Notes: a model not told the origin generated them from the letters alone. DNA of 64,000 nt from Butyrivibrio fibrisolvens (GCF_037113525.1 NZ_CP146963.1:1426001-1490000); one strand, 5' to 3'. Shown: positions 18,755-27,938, counted from the stretch's first letter. A program made the numbers and translations.

Positions 18755-19624
18755 TTAATATTCTTTATAATCATAGTTTCCAGTCGCCTGATCAAAACCA
18801 TAAGGTAAGATGTTGATCCACCAGTCTAATGTGCCTGACTTAAATTCGTCAATACTATCGTGTCCATAGTAAGTATAATCACCAACCTTGGTAGTTATAA
18901 ATGCTCTCCAGTCAGATAAGCTGATATCTGAAGATTCCAAACCTTCATCAGAATCTTTGATGTAAGTAAACGCAGTAGGGTAATAGGTTGTAACATCTCC
19001 ATGAACTGAGAAGTGGAGTTCATAAATAATAAGTACGATATTACTTCCATTCTCTGTCTCAAGGACAGCTATTGTGTGAACTTTATAAGAGTCAAAATTT
19101 TTGTGCTCATAAAGCGCTTTACCACAGTATTCAGCTTCTGTGGCTTCATCTGTCTGCATATCTGCTATAACTTTGTCAGATTTCTCTAGCATTACATCAA
19201 GCACAGATTGAGGAATTTCATCTACTGTTTTAACGTAGTTTGGTAATCCTTCAATTGTTGATTCAAGGCTTTCATATACGATGTCTATACCAAGCTCATC
19301 CTCAATGTTTTTTTTCTGATTCTCAGAAATGCTCCAGGTAAAGGTTACGGTATCACCATTAGAAAGAGATTCTGTTTTATCGAGCTCACCACTCATGAGA
19401 TTTTCAAGAGACTGAATATTGCTGTCAGAATCAACAATAGAAGCTAACGCAGCTTCGAGGCTTTCTGTATCAACGCTGTAACTTGCGTTACCATATCCGT
19501 CATAGCCTTCTGATTCAACTTTGATAAAAGAATTTAAATCGACTTTTTGTTTGCCGCATCCAGTAAATGCAGCAGCTGCACCTATTGCAGCAGAGATCAA
19601 TAAAATGGCTTTGATCTTTTTCAT
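18755..19624 (-). CDS. Predicted lipoprotein, unknown function
   Basis: A 289-residue protein with an N-terminal signal peptide (IKAILLISAAIGAAAAF) and lipobox FTGC, Cys near residue 23. The mature region is acidic, with an ESLEAALASIVDSDSNI helix and a beta-rich second half containing an ELHFSVHGDVTTYY segment. I do not recognise a family. AGGACATG-type ribosome site (GGAGGACATGCAATG) precedes the start. It is transcribed toward the GH2 gene and shares the convergent terminator. The next minus gene upstream (CapA-like) is a separate unit 137 bases away. Confidence 0.75.
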   Translation of the reverse strand: MKKIKAILLISAAIGAAAAFTGCGKQKVDLNSFIKVESEGYDGYGNASYSVDTESLEAALASIVDSDSNIQSLENLMSGELDKTESLSNGDTVTFTWSISENQKKNIEDELGIDIVYESLESTIEGLPNYVKTVDEIPQSVLDVMLEKSDKVIADMQTDEATEAEYCGKALYEHKNFDSYKVHTIAVLETENGSNIVLIIYELHFSVHGDVTTYYPTAFTYIKDSDEGLESSDISLSDWRAFITTKVGDYTYYGHDSIDEFKSGTLDWWINILPYGFDQATGNYDYKEY

Positions 19625-19761
19625 TGCATGTCCTCCATAGCTTTTTTCATAATAGATATAAAGATATCATCCCCTCGTTTTTTACAAAAAACTATTACAT
19701 CGTAAAACTTATGTAACATATTGCCAAGGGAAAAGCTATAGAGGTTATATATTATCTTGAT

Positions 19762-21135
19762 CTACTCAGTTTCCGGAAGCTTCATTTCACATGATTCGCC
19801 CCAAACATCCTGTACAAGTGCGTTGCAGTTATCAAGTGTGAAGGAGGAATCCTGTTTTGAAATCTTATTTTGAAGTGCCAGTTCCTCTGTATATAACTCC
19901 AGAGGGTATACGGATACACCATTAGTTACAGGCTCCAGATGACATACAGTTGGAATTATGTCATAAGTTTCAATATATACTTTTCCATCATAATCTTTTC
20001 TAATAGTAACATTGGCTATACCGCCTACAACTCTGTTAAGAACGCCCTTGCCACTACTTGAAGTCCAGCTTACAAAGTTACCGATAGAATAATAGCAGAG
20101 CATATCATGGTCATCATCGTGATAGTATTCGATATCTTCAATGACATGGGGATGCGTCCCTATTACAAGATCTGCACCGTGCTCCATGAAGAGCTTACTC
20201 CAGTATTCCTGATTGGAGGTATGATGCAGTACGTATTCAGTCCCCCAGTGAGGACACACTATAGTAAAATCAGCTATCTCTTCAGCAAGGTCGAGGTCCG
20301 CAATCACAGAATCTTCATTCAGAGTTTCAACGCAGTAAGGCATACTCTTTGGAATCGGAATACCATTGGTTCCGTAGGTGTAGTTGAGAATAGCGATCTT
20401 AATATCATTAACAGTTACAACAGTAATGTCTTTTGAATCTTCTTCGTTATCATATATACCAAGAGTAATGATCTCAGGATGAGCAGTATTCCAGTAGTTT
20501 AGCGTATTGATGATACCTTTTGTCCCTTTATCAAGAGCATGGTTGGTCGCATGGCATATTATGTCAAATCCTGAATCTGCAAGTGCATCAGCAATCTGAT
20601 AAGGAGCATTAAAGCAAGGGTATCCCGATATCCCCAGCTCTTCACCGCCTATGATGACCTCCTGATTGACAAGAGACAGATCAGCGCTACTTATAATATC
20701 CGATGTATTTGCAAAAAGAGAAGAGAAGTCATAACTCCCATCATCCTGATGACAGGTCTCTTCAATCGGCATGTGCAAAAGAATATCCCCCACCATCATT
20801 ACAGTGACAGTCTTTGGAAGCCTTTCTTCTAATACAGATCTGTCTATATTATTGGTAAAAGAAGATATAGAAGAAGTATACTTATCAGAATGATCTATTA
20901 CCTTTGCAGAAATAGCAGTACCAGGCAAAGAATCCCCAGAAACCTGAGAATACATAGGAGTATCATCTTCGCTAATGTAGGAATCGGTGGAATTGTAAGA
21001 ATATGCATACCCGCAAGAAGGATCGATCCTCTCACTGTTATAAGCACAGGACATGCAAAGAAAAGCTATTGAAGTGAGCATGAGACTAGAAGAAAATCTT
21101 TCAACTATCCTTTTAACCTTCTTATCTTTAAGCAT
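19762..21135 (-). CDS. CapA-like metallophosphatase-fold protein
   Basis: A 457-residue exported protein. A signal sequence (about residues 12-30) ends in a possible lipobox, MSC, then a Ser/Tyr-rich linker. The core matches the CapA/PgsA family of calcineurin-like folds: MVGDILLHMP near residue 114, VNQEVIIGG, ICHATNHALDKG, CPHWGTEY, and GTHPHVIEDIEYY. CapA-family proteins are linked to poly-gamma-glutamate capsule, but there are no capB/capC genes here, so that role cannot be assumed; many stand-alone members have unknown function. Probably lipid-anchored on the cell surface. Confidence 0.85.
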   Translation of the reverse strand: MLKDKKVKRIVERFSSSLMLTSIAFLCMSCAYNSERIDPSCGYAYSYNSTDSYISEDDTPMYSQVSGDSLPGTAISAKVIDHSDKYTSSISSFTNNIDRSVLEERLPKTVTVMMVGDILLHMPIEETCHQDDGSYDFSSLFANTSDIISSADLSLVNQEVIIGGEELGISGYPCFNAPYQIADALADSGFDIICHATNHALDKGTKGIINTLNYWNTAHPEIITLGIYDNEEDSKDITVVTVNDIKIAILNYTYGTNGIPIPKSMPYCVETLNEDSVIADLDLAEEIADFTIVCPHWGTEYVLHHTSNQEYWSKLFMEHGADLVIGTHPHVIEDIEYYHDDDHDMLCYYSIGNFVSWTSSSGKGVLNRVVGGIANVTIRKDYDGKVYIETYDIIPTVCHLEPVTNGVSVYPLELYTEELALQNKISKQDSSFTLDNCNALVQDVWGESCEMKLPETE

Positions 21136-21468
21136 CTTACTTTCTCCACAGAATGAATTCTCAGGTGAAGTTAACGTTATGCCGATGTATGATTAGAAGC
21201 GAGGAACTTTGTTAAAATTTAAATGAACAAACATGGTTAGTCTACAGTTTGACGATAACAAATAGTTATTATAAAGTCAACTAATCTATGGCAATACTGG
21301 AAATGTCATTCGTCCTATAAAATATGCATTTCATTGGTTTTTGGATGCAATTAAATGAAAATATGTTTTAATACATATGGCGTGAATTTAAAAGGCATTA
21401 TAAAAAGAATGGTTTTTGTAAATAGTCGCTGTGAACTGGAGAATATATGTTTTCAAGAGGCTGGTAGT
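21136..21468. promoter_or_regulatory. Divergent intergenic region, CapA / membrane protein
   Basis: No gene is seen in this 333-base gap. On the plus strand TTGACG (21249-21254) and TATAAA (21270-21275) form a possible promoter with a short 15-base spacer, inside an imperfect inverted repeat (AGTTTGAC...GTCAACT). An upstream in-frame extension of the 21469 gene exists from 21355 but has no ribosome site. Confidence 0.35.
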
Positions 21469-21879
21469 ATGAAAAGAATTATTTGCTCGGGAAAATGTAA
21501 ATGGTATTTATTTGCAGGGGCATTCTGGTGCGTAGTGTGTATTGGTATATCTATCGGATCATTATTTATAGATTATATTGGAAGATTATTTTTTGCACCA
21601 TTAATGGTATATGCCTTGATACGATGTCTATACTTTTTTCTATCATATAAGAATAAAAGAATTATTTTTGATGGGAATGATATATTTTACTTTTCAGTGT
21701 TAAATAAAAAATATAATTATTTCTTTGATGATATTGAGAGTGTCAGTTATTATTTTGGTGGTAGAGCTCAGATAGCGGGTATTAAATTTAGACTTAAAGC
21801 AAAAAAGATAATACTGACAAAAGAAATGGATGGATTCTTTTTAGTAGAAGATTTCTTAAAACAAATGGAACTATTGTAA
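21469..21879 (+). CDS. Small membrane protein, unknown
   Basis: A 136-residue protein with two close membrane helices (about residues 12-32 and 37-60) followed by a cytoplasmic beta-rich tail of about 75 residues (FDGNDIFYFSVLNKKYNYFF). This resembles bacterial PH-like or YcxB-like membrane proteins in layout, but I cannot assign it. Start chosen at ATG 21469, 8 bases after AGAGG; the frame extends to 21355 without a ribosome site. AT-rich codon use compared with neighbours suggests an accessory gene. The next gene follows after 48 bases, probably cotranscribed. Confidence 0.6.
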   Translation: MKRIICSGKCKWYLFAGAFWCVVCIGISIGSLFIDYIGRLFFAPLMVYALIRCLYFFLSYKNKRIIFDGNDIFYFSVLNKKYNYFFDDIESVSYYFGGRAQIAGIKFRLKAKKIILTKEMDGFFLVEDFLKQMELL

Positions 21880-21927
21880 TTGAGATTTATTTTTGAAAAT
21901 AATAACGGTTAGGGGGAGAATAAAAAA

Positions 21928-22191
21928 ATGATCAAATTTCTAAAAAACTTATTCAACGGCTTCATCATCGCCGGAATAATCATTTTTTTGATAGGTGTAG
22001 ATTATTGGATGTTCAGAGCAGGAATTCCATATCAGGATCCGCCGACTGATCTTCAGATTCAATATGCCATAGACTATGGAATTGGAGAAACTCTGATGGA
22101 GGTTGGATTTGAAGTTTTAATTATCGGAGTAGTATCCAGGATTATCAGTGGCATAATAAGCAAAAAGAAGCCTCGTAAAAAGCCCCTTTAA
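21928..22191 (+). CDS. Small two-helix membrane protein, unknown
   Basis: An 87-residue protein with membrane helices at about residues 12-32 and 58-76, a short outside loop containing YQDPPTDLQIQYAIDYG, and a strongly basic tail (KKKPRKKP). Ribosome site AGGGGGAG lies about 10 bases before the ATG. It has no recognisable family. It probably shares a transcript with the membrane protein just upstream and ends at a clear terminator. Confidence 0.65.
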   Translation: MIKFLKNLFNGFIIAGIIIFLIGVDYWMFRAGIPYQDPPTDLQIQYAIDYGIGETLMEVGFEVLIIGVVSRIISGIISKKKPRKKPL

Positions 22192-22204
22192 ATGGAATAA
22201 AGAA

Positions 22205-22248
22205 AAAGAAAGCCGAAAGCTTCGCAATGAGCTTTCGGCTTTTCTTTA
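22205..22248 (+). terminator. Intrinsic terminator
   Basis: AGCCGAAAGC (22211-22220) pairs perfectly with GCTTTCGGCT (22231-22240), extended by AAAG/CTTT-type pairs and followed by TTTCTTT. Confidence 0.88.
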
Positions 22249-22379
22249 TTTAAAATTTATATAAATTTTTGTAGCTTGCTGGAATTTTGGACTTTGCTGT
22301 GTTATCATTATCTAACATGATATTAGATATATATGATGATTATAAAAATATAACGAATGAAAGGATATAGAATAGGAAA

Positions 22380-24380
22380 ATGATTAACACATTAAATACC
22401 CAAGACCTTAACGAACGCCTTGCCAAGGTCAAGGCTGAAATAGCTGCAATCTTCACATCTGAGAAGGAAGACAGCTTTTTTGCACAGGCTGCAAAGCTTG
22501 TATCACTCCAGTTTGAAACATACGATAAGCTCGCAGACGGCTCTTTTTATGAACTTGATGCAGACGCAATGCAGGCAGGCAATGATGCGCTCTACAGCTG
22601 GAAGCTTGAAAGTAACTATGAAAACTCTTTTGTAAACCCTGCAAAGGCTGTTGCAGAGTTTGGCGACAAGGGACAGATCATTGCTTTCCTTGCAGATAAG
22701 CTTGTATTTGGAAACACACATATCTTTAATAACAGAAAAGAAAGATTTGTTGTAGCTTTAGAGCTTTTCCTTGAGATCTACAACCTTTACAAGAACGGTG
22801 CAGATGTAGAAGAGTGGAAGAAAGCTGTTTCTAAGCACCAGACAGAAGTAATTGACATGGTTGCAAATGAAGCAATCCATAGACAGTATGATCCTGACAA
22901 TCAGAAAGTCATGGATATCTTAGACCACGTAAAACCAGGTGATTACAGATTCCTGTATCTGTATGGACTTCCTGTTTCAGAGAATGAAGTAAGAACTGCA
23001 AAGTTCATCGATTCCCTGTCTGAAGAAGAGCTTACAGCAATGGCAGGCACCCTTACAAAGGGCTACCGCAAAGGCTTTGAAGTTATGGGCGTAGACTTTA
23101 GTAAGAAGACATCAGCTTGCTTTTACTATAACGTAGGTTTTGAAAAGATGGTCAAGACTGCTGTAGCCCAGTTCAAAGAGATGGGACTTGCAAGCACATT
23201 CATCGTAGATTCCGGAGCAGAGAACAAGCAGAGCGACTTTGACCACAAGCAGGATATGGCTCTCTATCTTGATGAAGCTTATCTGGAAAAATATCTTTCT
23301 GCTTTCCGCAAGGCTTATGAAAGCATTAAAGATAAGGTACGTTCTCACGGTGGACCGGCAGCTATCGAAATCTTCGGAGAGAGAGATTTTGAGCCTGTAA
23401 GCAAAAAAGAAGCACTTGCATATAATGAACAGCAGAGACCTCTTTTTGCATCACTTGTAAATAAGAGCGCACTCCTTCGTACAGAGTTCCTTCCTGGCGA
23501 GGAAAGAAGCTTTGCGATCATCGCTTATCCTGTTCCTGAAATCGGTGATAAGTTTGAGCAGATCTTTGCTGATACAGTTAAGATCAATACTCTTCCAAGA
23601 GAAAAGTATCAGAAGATCCAGCAGGCACTTATCGATGCACTGGACCTTGGCGATCATGCTGTTATCAAAGGTATGAATGGCAACAAGACAGACATCACAG
23701 TTTCATTCCATGAGCTCAAAAATCCTGAGAAGGAAACAAACTTTGAAAACTGCCTTGATGACGTAAATATCCCTCTTGGCGAGGTATTCACATCACCTGT
23801 TCTTAATGGAACAAACGGCCTTCTTCATGTAAAAGAAGTATTCATTAACGGCCTCAAATATACAGACCTTTCCTTCACTGTTAAGGATGGTATGGTTACT
23901 GATTTCTCATGCAATAACTTTGAGAATCCCGCTGACGGCAGAAAGCTTGTAGACGATGAGATCATGAGAAACCATGAAACTCTTGCTATGGGTGAGTTTG
24001 CTATCGGAACTAACACAGTTGCTTATGTAATGGGTATCAAGCACGATATCCAGGCTAAGCTTCCGATCCTCATCGCAGAGAAGACAGGCCCTCACTTCGC
24101 ATTTGGTGATACATGCTATTCACACAGCGAAGACCACGCAGTATTTAACCCTGACGGAAAAGAAATAATCGCAAGAGAAAACGAAGTAAGTGCTCTCAGA
24201 AACGAAGATCCCGAAAAGGCATACTTCGGCTGCCATACAGATATCACAGTTCCTTACAACGAACTTGGTGAGATCACAGTATACGGCAAGGACGGATATG
24301 AAAAGACTATCATTAAGGACGGAAGATTTGTACTTGAAGGTACAGAGTTCCTTAACGAGGCACTTGAAGAGCTGAACTAA
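22380..24380 (+). CDS. M29-family aminopeptidase with long N-terminal domain
   Basis: A 666-residue cytoplasmic metallopeptidase. The C-terminal half carries the M29 (thermophilic aminopeptidase) motifs: PLGEVFTSP near residue 465 and MGEFAIGTN near 537 supply metal-binding Glu residues, then GPHFAFGDT near 572 and HTDITV near 618 supply His and Asp. The enzyme would release N-terminal amino acids from peptides. Typical M29 proteins are about 400 residues; here about 250 extra N-terminal residues, largely helical, precede the conserved part. Lachnospiraceae relatives with this length are familiar to me but I cannot verify that. It is monocistronic between two terminators. Confidence 0.82.
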   Translation: MINTLNTQDLNERLAKVKAEIAAIFTSEKEDSFFAQAAKLVSLQFETYDKLADGSFYELDADAMQAGNDALYSWKLESNYENSFVNPAKAVAEFGDKGQIIAFLADKLVFGNTHIFNNRKERFVVALELFLEIYNLYKNGADVEEWKKAVSKHQTEVIDMVANEAIHRQYDPDNQKVMDILDHVKPGDYRFLYLYGLPVSENEVRTAKFIDSLSEEELTAMAGTLTKGYRKGFEVMGVDFSKKTSACFYYNVGFEKMVKTAVAQFKEMGLASTFIVDSGAENKQSDFDHKQDMALYLDEAYLEKYLSAFRKAYESIKDKVRSHGGPAAIEIFGERDFEPVSKKEALAYNEQQRPLFASLVNKSALLRTEFLPGEERSFAIIAYPVPEIGDKFEQIFADTVKINTLPREKYQKIQQALIDALDLGDHAVIKGMNGNKTDITVSFHELKNPEKETNFENCLDDVNIPLGEVFTSPVLNGTNGLLHVKEVFINGLKYTDLSFTVKDGMVTDFSCNNFENPADGRKLVDDEIMRNHETLAMGEFAIGTNTVAYVMGIKHDIQAKLPILIAEKTGPHFAFGDTCYSHSEDHAVFNPDGKEIIARENEVSALRNEDPEKAYFGCHTDITVPYNELGEITVYGKDGYEKTIIKDGRFVLEGTEFLNEALEELN

Positions 24381-24406
24381 AAGCCGTACCATTCATATGA
24401 CAGTAG

Positions 24407-24439
24407 ATGGGGCCTGCACTTAAAATGTGCAAGCCCCAT
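24407..24439 (+). terminator. Hairpin after the aminopeptidase gene
   Basis: ATGGGGC/GCCCCAT and TGCAC/GTGCA stack into a 12-bp stem with one mismatch, 27 bases after the stop. It lacks a good T-run, so termination strength is uncertain. Confidence 0.55.
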
Positions 24440-24459
24440 AATTATTATCCAGCTGATTA

Positions 24460-24552
24460 TTATTCATAATCATCAAAAATATTATTTGTATACACACCGT
24501 ATACCTTACCATCTTTCTCAAAATAGAGAACTCCTTTGGTATTATCTATACA
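24460..24552 (-). pseudogene. Short fragment of a protein-coding gene
   Basis: On the minus strand, a protein-like stretch (DNTKGVLYFEKDGKVYGVYT followed by NNIFDDYE and a stop at 24460-24462) is open for 30 codons and preceded by a stop codon. There is no start codon or ribosome site. It looks like the C-terminal remnant of a lost gene. The lost family is not recognised. Confidence 0.35.
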
Positions 24553-24607
24553 TCACTCAATATTAGTCCATGAATGGTCGATATATAAAAGGATGGAGGA
24601 ACTGACT

Positions 24608-25267
24608 ATGCAGTTCATTCTTATAGTTTTATGCGCTATCTTCGTAGGAGCATTTCTTTATATAGAAACCAGGAAAAAATATGTGTCAGCTCTTATTTTT
24701 AAGGGGCTGGCATCTGTTTGCTTTGTGCTTTTAGGACTACTGTGCAGTGGGGGCGGGGAAGTTGCCAGGATTCTGGTATATGGCCTGATACTTGGATGCG
24801 TAGCAGATGTATTATTAAATATTAGATTTGTGTTAAAGAAAAAAGAGTTGCTAATATATCTGCTTGGAATTGCTGTTTTTCTGGCAGGGCATATCGTATA
24901 TCTGATTGCAATTTTGACGATATCTTCAAATTGGCCAGTCTGTTTTGTGATTGGAATGATACTCACAGTATTTCTGATCATATGGATGTATAAGAGAATA
25001 ACTACTTCTAGAAAGATCAAGATTGCAGGAGCCATTTACCTCGAAGCGATCATGCTTTTAAATGCAGTAGCTATTGGCAATGTGATAGCATCCCCTGGAT
25101 CATTTACTTTTGTATTTGCACTTGGAACATTTCTTTTTCTGATAAGTGATGTATTACTGATACTAAATACATTCGGTTCTGATCCTAAGAGAAGTATACG
25201 AATAATTCATATATTGCTTTATTATGCAGGACAGGTTCTCATTGCACTAAGTCTCAAATATGTTTGA
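24608..25267 (+). CDS. YhhN-family membrane protein (lysoplasmalogenase-like)
   Basis: A 219-residue protein with about eight membrane helices and the YhhN/TMEM86 features: GCVADVLLN near residue 62, a GHIVYLIA segment near residue 95, and a second acidic helix FLISDVLLILN near 178. TMEM86 homologues cleave the vinyl-ether bond of lysoplasmalogens. Anaerobic Firmicutes often contain plasmalogens, so the role is plausible, but activity of bacterial members is not certain. Start chosen at ATG 24608 after GGAGGAA; the upstream in-frame extension to 24536 lacks a ribosome site. It is transcribed alone and ends at a terminator shared with the opposing lipoprotein gene. Confidence 0.8.
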   Translation: MQFILIVLCAIFVGAFLYIETRKKYVSALIFKGLASVCFVLLGLLCSGGGEVARILVYGLILGCVADVLLNIRFVLKKKELLIYLLGIAVFLAGHIVYLIAILTISSNWPVCFVIGMILTVFLIIWMYKRITTSRKIKIAGAIYLEAIMLLNAVAIGNVIASPGSFTFVFALGTFLFLISDVLLILNTFGSDPKRSIRIIHILLYYAGQVLIALSLKYV

Positions 25268-25274
25268 AATATAT

Positions 25275-25310
25275 AAGGCGCCGGAGAAATAGAATCTCTG
25301 GCGCCTTTTG
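25275..25310. terminator. Terminator after the YhhN gene
   Basis: A 13-bp stem (25275-25287 with 25295-25307, one G-U pair) ends in T4. It lies between convergent genes. The 170 bases to the lipoprotein stop show no other feature. Confidence 0.85.
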
Positions 25311-25483
25311 TGGAGGTAGGATTTGGTTATTTTTATGTATTATTGTTTATTTGTGTTGTTATAGACTTTAAAAATTATACTGCTTTATAGTTTGTGTTTT
25401 TATACTATATTTTATGAAAGCTTTTTCACACTTTTAGAAGAGCGTGTCAAAAGGTACAGTGAAATCCTTAATATAGTATTGAA

Positions 25484-26437
25484 TTAGTATACTTCATCAA
25501 AGACAAATCCGGTACCAATAAGGTCGCTGTACTCATCTGGAGCTTCTGTGATCTGCATACCTGCTCCGCTTTTTAACGAAATAGTACCTTTTATAGAACC
25601 ATCATCGTTAGTGAATTCGTATGATCCAAAATCATTTGATTCTGCTGTAAAATAAGCCTGGATGTCTTCTTTGCCCTTTATACAGATGAGAAGACTGTAA
25701 GATCCGCTTTCCATGCCTTCTGTGCAGATGACGCAAGTATCAAAGCTATCATATGAACCATAGTAGCCAACGATACCAAAATCAGGAGCTTCAAAATCGC
25801 TCTCGCCATTTATTACAGCAAGCTTTTCTGCAAGCTTAACAGCTTCGTTTCTATAACGCTCAGCGCTGTATGTTGTGATGATCATGCCCTGAATAGAACC
25901 GCCTTCATACTCGTAAGCCATCTTCTCAGAAATGTCATCTACATACTGTTCCCAATCTGTGTATGTTGCATAGATTGTCTCATACTGAGATCCATCAGCT
26001 TCCTTGATACGATCAAGAAGACTTTCTGTCTCTGCCTGCCATACATAAAGAAGATTTATGCTAAGAGAATCCATCTCAACCTGAGTTTCGCCATCCATTC
26101 TAAGATTTTCATACTTTTCATAAAGATCGCATATTCCATTGATCTCATCTGTTAATGATGAAGAGGATGCTACAACCTCATCAACCTCAGCTTTGATCTG
26201 GGATGAGTAGTCTTCTTCGCCTGCTTCATCTTCGGAAGCAGAATCATCATCTGATACATCATCAGATTCAACTTCTGTGTCGTCAATATCAAGTTCTTCA
26301 CCTTCGTCTCCAATAGAAGACCCTTCAGATGTTTCGATATTCTCCTCGTTTGTGTCTTCAGTGTCAACTGAAGAAGTAGCACAGCCTCCAAGTACTAATG
26401 TTGAGGCTGTAAGTAGAATAAATAGTTTGTTGCGCAT
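25484..26437 (-). CDS. Predicted lipoprotein with acidic linker
   Basis: A 317-residue lipoprotein: signal peptide (LFILLTASTLVLGG) with lipobox LGGC, Cys near 19, then about 60 residues almost entirely Asp/Glu/Ser, a helical region (about 80-200) with regularly spaced Trp/Tyr (YATYTDWEQYVDD), and a beta-rich C-terminus. The helical part faintly resembles LprI-type lysozyme-inhibitor domains, but I would not assign it. The acidic linker probably spans the cell wall. Ribosome site GGAGGTG precedes the start. It is separated from the LytTR gene by a divergent region holding a large structured element. Confidence 0.7.
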   Translation of the reverse strand: MRNKLFILLTASTLVLGGCATSSVDTEDTNEENIETSEGSSIGDEGEELDIDDTEVESDDVSDDDSASEDEAGEEDYSSQIKAEVDEVVASSSSLTDEINGICDLYEKYENLRMDGETQVEMDSLSINLLYVWQAETESLLDRIKEADGSQYETIYATYTDWEQYVDDISEKMAYEYEGGSIQGMIITTYSAERYRNEAVKLAEKLAVINGESDFEAPDFGIVGYYGSYDSFDTCVICTEGMESGSYSLLICIKGKEDIQAYFTAESNDFGSYEFTNDDGSIKGTISLKSGAGMQITEAPDEYSDLIGTGFVFDEVY

Positions 26438-26556
26438 TTGTTAACACCTCCTTACGTTGTCTGTAACATACTAACAAATGAACTGCCATATGGCAACATA
26501 AATCGTCATTTGCCACATGAAGAAACGATATTTAATTTAAAAATGTAGGTTGTGCC

Positions 26557-26727
26557 GGAAGATTCCGCTGAAATAATCCTCGAGCTACCTTGCCTCTCGT
26601 CGTAGGGGCTGTGGCGGTTCGCATTGTAGGGATTGAATGCACCAGGTAGCTGTACGATTAAACATACGATGCCCCTGAACACTCCTCGTACGGATAACGC
26701 TCGAGGATTATTTCAGTGGAATCTTCC
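26557..26727 (+). ncRNA. Large branched RNA-like element, possible ncRNA or MITE
   Basis: A closing helix of 29 bp (26557-26585 with 26699-26727) has a single non-Watson-Crick pair. This is a G-U pair if the plus strand is the RNA and an A-C clash if the minus strand is. Inside are at least three further hairpins: TACCT/AGGTA (26586-26590 with 26644-26648), GCCTCT/AGGGGC (26592-26597 with 26604-26609) and GTACGA/TCGTAC (26652-26657 with 26686-26691). GCCCCT at 26671-26676 could also pair with AGGGGC as a pseudoknot or switch. The ensemble is a closed multibranched fold of about 171 nt. It has no coding potential and no terminator T-run. It could be an unrecognised structured RNA, or a miniature inverted-repeat element. 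Confidence 0.6.
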
Positions 26728-26868
26728 CCTAAAGGCTTTACTTTTCCTATATACCTATAGCATGGTATGATTTATATATACCAATAGAAAAAGAATTACT
26801 AAAAACATAGCACATATAAAGTATCATCAAAACCTTGAATATTCCTGAAAGTGGAAGTTGATAAATCG

Positions 26869-27309
26869 ATGAAAATAGACATTAAGCAGATTCCGGAAGG
26901 AGAGGAGTATGTAACTATTCGTTATAAAGACCTTACCCCTTCTATGAAAAAAGTAATAGGTATCCTCGAAGGGACCGATGATAAGCTCTGGGGTAAGACC
27001 GACACGGGCACAGAAGGCACCAGGATCGGCAAGCTCTTGTACCTCGAGTCAGTGGACGACAAAGTCTTTGCTTACACAGGCGACAAAGTCCTGAAGATAG
27101 ACGGCACCCTGAACTCATTCATGACAGACTATGATGACGGCAGCTTTTTTAGATGCAGTAAGTCTATGGTCATTAACGTTAACAGGGTTAAAGCCCTAAA
27201 AAGCCTTTCTTCCAACAGAATAGATGCCACGATGGAAGGCGGCGAGCATATCATAATATCAAGACGATATGCATCTGAATTTAGAAGATTATTAAAAGGA
27301 GGAGGTTGA
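26869..27309 (+). CDS. LytTR-domain DNA-binding regulator
   Basis: A 146-residue protein with a C-terminal LytTR domain of about 100 residues: GKLLYLESVDDKVFAYTGDK, then FRCSKSMVINVNRVKAL and HIIISRRYASEFRR near the end. It has no receiver domain, like the LytTR/DUF3021 pairs that repress or tune neighbouring membrane-protein genes. Start chosen at ATG 26869 with GGAAG upstream; an in-frame GTG at 26851 is possible. Its stop overlaps the TTG before the next gene and the ribosome site of that gene lies within its last codons, so the two are coupled. Confidence 0.9.
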   Translation: MKIDIKQIPEGEEYVTIRYKDLTPSMKKVIGILEGTDDKLWGKTDTGTEGTRIGKLLYLESVDDKVFAYTGDKVLKIDGTLNSFMTDYDDGSFFRCSKSMVINVNRVKALKSLSSNRIDATMEGGEHIIISRRYASEFRRLLKGGG

Positions 27310-27311
27310 AT

Positions 27312-27779
27312 ATGAATAACAATAAAAAGCCTACCCTCTGGGAGCTATACCTTACCAAAGAGATCGGTATCGAGTTTAAAGCATGTCTTTATTTCTTTGC
27401 CTTTTTGTTTTTTTACTGTGTATACAAGATCATAAACGGAGTCTACGACGCAAGCATCCTCCATATGGCAGAGCTCATCTTTACTTGCTACATAATAGGA
27501 TACATACAAGTCTACCTTCTGTGGAACTTCGATGAGGCGGACTCGCTCGGAGGCAAAGAAGTACTTGGAATTATCATCTGCACCGTTGTTTACACTTTCC
27601 TCTCTTGGCTCTTTAACTGGTTTGACAAGAGCATTATGGTCAGCCTTTTTTTCGGCGCATATATATTGCTTGTGTACTTCTGCGTATACCTGATATATAA
27701 ATGTAAGCGCATAATAGATGATAAAAAACTCAACGAAGATCTGAAATTATTCCAGACACAGCACAAAAAAAGTGAATGA
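27312..27779 (+). CDS. DUF3021-like membrane protein, LytTR partner
   Basis: A 155-residue protein with four membrane helices (about residues 23-42, 50-70, 80-98, 103-125) and a charged cytoplasmic tail. The size, helix pattern and position directly after a receiver-less LytTR gene match DUF3021 proteins, which act as membrane antagonists of the LytTR regulator. The ATG at 27312 follows an AAAGGAGGAGG site. A terminator (27802-27835) separates it from the ABC genes, though regulation of those genes by this pair is a reasonable guess. Confidence 0.8.
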   Translation: MNNNKKPTLWELYLTKEIGIEFKACLYFFAFLFFYCVYKIINGVYDASILHMAELIFTCYIIGYIQVYLLWNFDEADSLGGKEVLGIIICTVVYTFLSWLFNWFDKSIMVSLFFGAYILLVYFCVYLIYKCKRIIDDKKLNEDLKLFQTQHKKSE

Positions 27780-27801
27780 TAAAGGCCAAATAGTGCATCT
27801 T

Positions 27802-27835
27802 ACGGGAACATGTATTGTTCCCGTTTTTTATTTTT
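27802..27835 (+). terminator. Intrinsic terminator after the LytTR pair
   Basis: A perfect 9-bp stem ACGGGAACA/TGTTCCCGT with a 5-nt loop and a T6 run. Confidence 0.92.
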
Positions 27836-27938
27836 GTTATGAATAAAGTGTAAGGACCGCATATATGCAATTCAAAAAATCAGACATTGGGAGCTTGAAA
27901 TTAAATTAAATCCAATAGTCTAAAGGGAGAAGATGATC

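Noticed and set aside
18755..21135. The two minus-strand genes as a sugar-use part of the GH2 locus
   Set aside because: They are opposite in orientation, separated by a shared terminator, and encode lipoprotein and CapA-like products without sugar motifs.
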